Source: Catenulispora sp.
Lineage (GTDB): Bacteria > Actinomycetota > Actinomycetes > Streptomycetales > Catenulisporaceae
Reading direction: 5' to 3'
Length of the DNA: 38,623 nt
Assembly (NCBI GenBank): GCA_013361685.1
Contig: JABFXP010000192.1
Coordinates: 1 to 38,623 of the forward strand
Shown: positions 37,886 through 38,623 of the stretch, piece by piece
How the letters are laid out: every line of letters begins with the position of its first letter
How positions within the stretch are numbered: the first letter of the stretch is position 1
Notes under the pieces: model-generated
Database searches by the model: none
Seen by the model: the letters and a program-made list of their open reading frames with translations, nothing else
What the model was told of the DNA's origin: nothing
Program-made: the position numbers and the translations under genes

Positions 37886-38179
37886 TCAGCGGGTCAGCGC
37901 GACGGGCTTGCCGTCGACTGCGGCGGCGATGGTCCGGCCGTCGTGTGCCGTGAAGAAGTGGGTGACCTCGCTCGGGTCGATGCCGCGGTCTTCGAGCTGG
38001 CTCACGGCCCACTCCGGCAGTTCGGTTGCGGGGCGGCCGGGCCTGTGGCGGGCGGGGTCGTCGCCGAGGGCGGCGTGGTGGATGCGCCGTACCACGAGGG
38101 CGACTTCCGGTGTGGGGTTGCTGCGTTCGATGTCGTCGCAGATGTCCAGTACGGCGCGGAGCCGGTTGGTGTCGGTCAT
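37886..38179 (-). CDS. Hypothetical protein (97 aa)
   Basis: Function unknown. The product is alpha/beta. The N-terminal half is helical (RLRAVLDICDDIERSNPTPE with VALVVRRIHHAALGD), and the C-terminal half has a helix and beta hairpin (LPEWAVSQLEDRGIDPSEVT, HDGRTIAAAVDGKPVAL). There is one cysteine and no membrane segment. The ATG has GAGAGGA upstream in the leftward direction. It is preceded by the 19-bp direct repeat at 38198 and followed by a hairpin, so it may be a separate transcription unit. Confidence 0.6.
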   Translation of the reverse strand: MTDTNRLRAVLDICDDIERSNPTPEVALVVRRIHHAALGDDPARHRPGRPATELPEWAVSQLEDRGIDPSEVTHFFTAHDGRTIAAAVDGKPVALTR

Positions 38180-38197
38180 GGCGGTTCCTCTCGGGTC

Positions 38198-38216
38198 GGC
38201 TGAGTGCCTCGCGGGG
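38198..38216. repeat. Intergenic 19-bp direct repeat, copy 1
   Basis: GGCTGAGTGCCTCGCGGGG (38198-38216) is repeated with one mismatch at 38547-38565. Both copies sit between leftward genes, 19 and 30 bases ahead of the starts at 38179 and 38517. They may be regulatory or recombination boundaries. Confidence 0.6.
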
Positions 38217-38250
38217 TGCGCGGGTGGGGTCCGTGCGCCCGCCGTGGCGA

Positions 38251-38517
38251 TCAGGCCGACGGGCGGTGCTCCTCGACGAGGTCACGGAGCCACGTCGGCC
38301 ACTTCTCGGGCTGGTCGAGGTCGGCGGGCTGCAGGAAGTACAGGTTCGTGGCGCTGTCGAACGCGACGGCGGTGGGGGCGCCGTTGACGTAGGTGATGCG
38401 GAGGCCGCTGACCTTGCTGGGGGTCTCGAACTCGTCGGTGATGACGGGCCCGTCGGGGAAGGCGAGTTCGACGTGGGTGCGGGTGCTGACGACGGTGCTT
38501 GCGAAGGCGGTGGCCAT
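38251..38517 (-). CDS. Hypothetical protein (88 aa)
   Basis: Function unknown. The ATG at 38517 (MATAFASTVVSTRTHVELAF) has AAGGAAGGA upstream in the leftward direction; a longer version with a Pro/Gly/Arg leader is rejected. The product is beta-rich (THVELAFPDGPVITDEF, VSGLRITYVNGAPTAVAFDS, NLYFLQPADL), with a short C-terminal helix LRDLVEEHRPSA. It has no Cys or membrane motif. Its arrangement (short gene, own ribosome site, direct-repeat leader) matches that of its neighbours. Confidence 0.6.
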   Translation of the reverse strand: MATAFASTVVSTRTHVELAFPDGPVITDEFETPSKVSGLRITYVNGAPTAVAFDSATNLYFLQPADLDQPEKWPTWLRDLVEEHRPSA

Positions 38518-38546
38518 GGCGGGTGGTCCTTCCTTGTCAGGCGGTG

Positions 38547-38565
38547 GGCTGAGTGCCTCGTGGGG
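38547..38565. repeat. Intergenic 19-bp direct repeat, copy 2
   Basis: GGCTGAGTGCCTCGTGGGG, differing from copy 1 at one position. It lies between the leftward genes ending at 38594 and starting at 38517. Confidence 0.6.
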
Positions 38566-38593
38566 CCCGCGTGCGGGACGCGGACCCGGGCGG

Positions 38594-38623
38594 TCAGGGA
38601 CGGAGGCCGTAGGCACTGCGCCC
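38594..38623 (-). CDS. Partial leftward gene, C-terminus only
   Basis: Only the last nine codons (GRSAYGLRP) and a TGA stop at 38594-38596 are in the window. The call rests on the regular spacing of leftward genes here and on a stop in front of the second direct repeat, so it is tentative. Nothing can be said of function. Confidence 0.35.
   Translation of the reverse strand, partial: GRSAYGLRP

Noticed and set aside
1-38623. CRISPR array, insertion sequence, integrase or attachment site
   Set aside because: No evenly spaced repeats, transposase or recombinase genes were found; the only mobile gene recognised is the HNH endonuclease.

Overview
The window is a long stretch of a tailed bacteriophage genome with siphovirus-type structural genes. 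The host is most likely Streptomyces or a close high-GC actinobacterium. The support for this is very high GC at codon third positions, frequent GTG starts with purine-rich ribosome binding sites, start/stop overlaps of the GTGA and ATGA type, a gene of the actinobacterial DUF6221 type, and phage tRNAs whose closest remembered relatives are actinobacterial. No integrase, repressor, polymerase or other replication gene is visible, so lifestyle cannot be judged from this window. There is no gene-free gap longer than about 300 bases.

Layout. (1) 168-3940: rightward small genes, several Cys-rich and probably zinc-binding, one with a DNA-binding helix-turn-helix. Two of these transcription units start at promoters that look like the actinobacterial DNA-damage (PafBC / RecA-NDp) type, and a third at an ordinary -35/-10 promoter followed almost at once by a terminator-like hairpin. 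(2) 4144-4537: four tRNAs, namely an initiator-like tRNA(CAT), a tRNA with anticodon CCC, Ser(GCT) and Ser(CGA). (3) 4584-5995: small genes, ending in an Ig-like protein and a collagen-like fibre protein just before the terminase. (4) 6065-16413: head module with small and large terminase, a giant portal-Nudix-MuF fusion, an XkdF-like protease, a scaffold-like protein, the major capsid protein and an inserted two-domain HNH endonuclease. (5) 16543-21213: head-tail joining proteins, tail terminator, tail tube, and the two tail assembly chaperone frames joined by a probable +1 frameshift. (6) 21203-33606: tape measure, a leftward 'moron'-like gene, the tail hub, and a large set of host-contact proteins. 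This set has a beta-helix tailspike, a C1q-like protein and three paralogous fibre proteins, the largest of which carries a kelch-like propeller nested in its beta-sandwich. (7) 33644-37029: lysis region with membrane proteins, a phospholipase-D-like protein, a GH25 lysozyme, a permuted NlpC/P60-like protein, an XhlA-like coiled-coil/TM protein and a membrane-anchored collagen-like protein. A strong bidirectional terminator at 37045 closes the rightward genes. (8) 37094-38623: small leftward genes, some separated by hairpins and by a 19-bp direct repeat; the last is cut by the window edge.

Working together, the terminase and portal package DNA, the protease and scaffold mature the capsid, and the connectors join it to a tail built on the tape measure. 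The fibre and spike proteins presumably recognise the cell-wall glycopolymers or capsule of the host, and the GH25 enzyme with its membrane partners releases progeny. Family assignments are made by eye from motifs and gene order. No database search was run.
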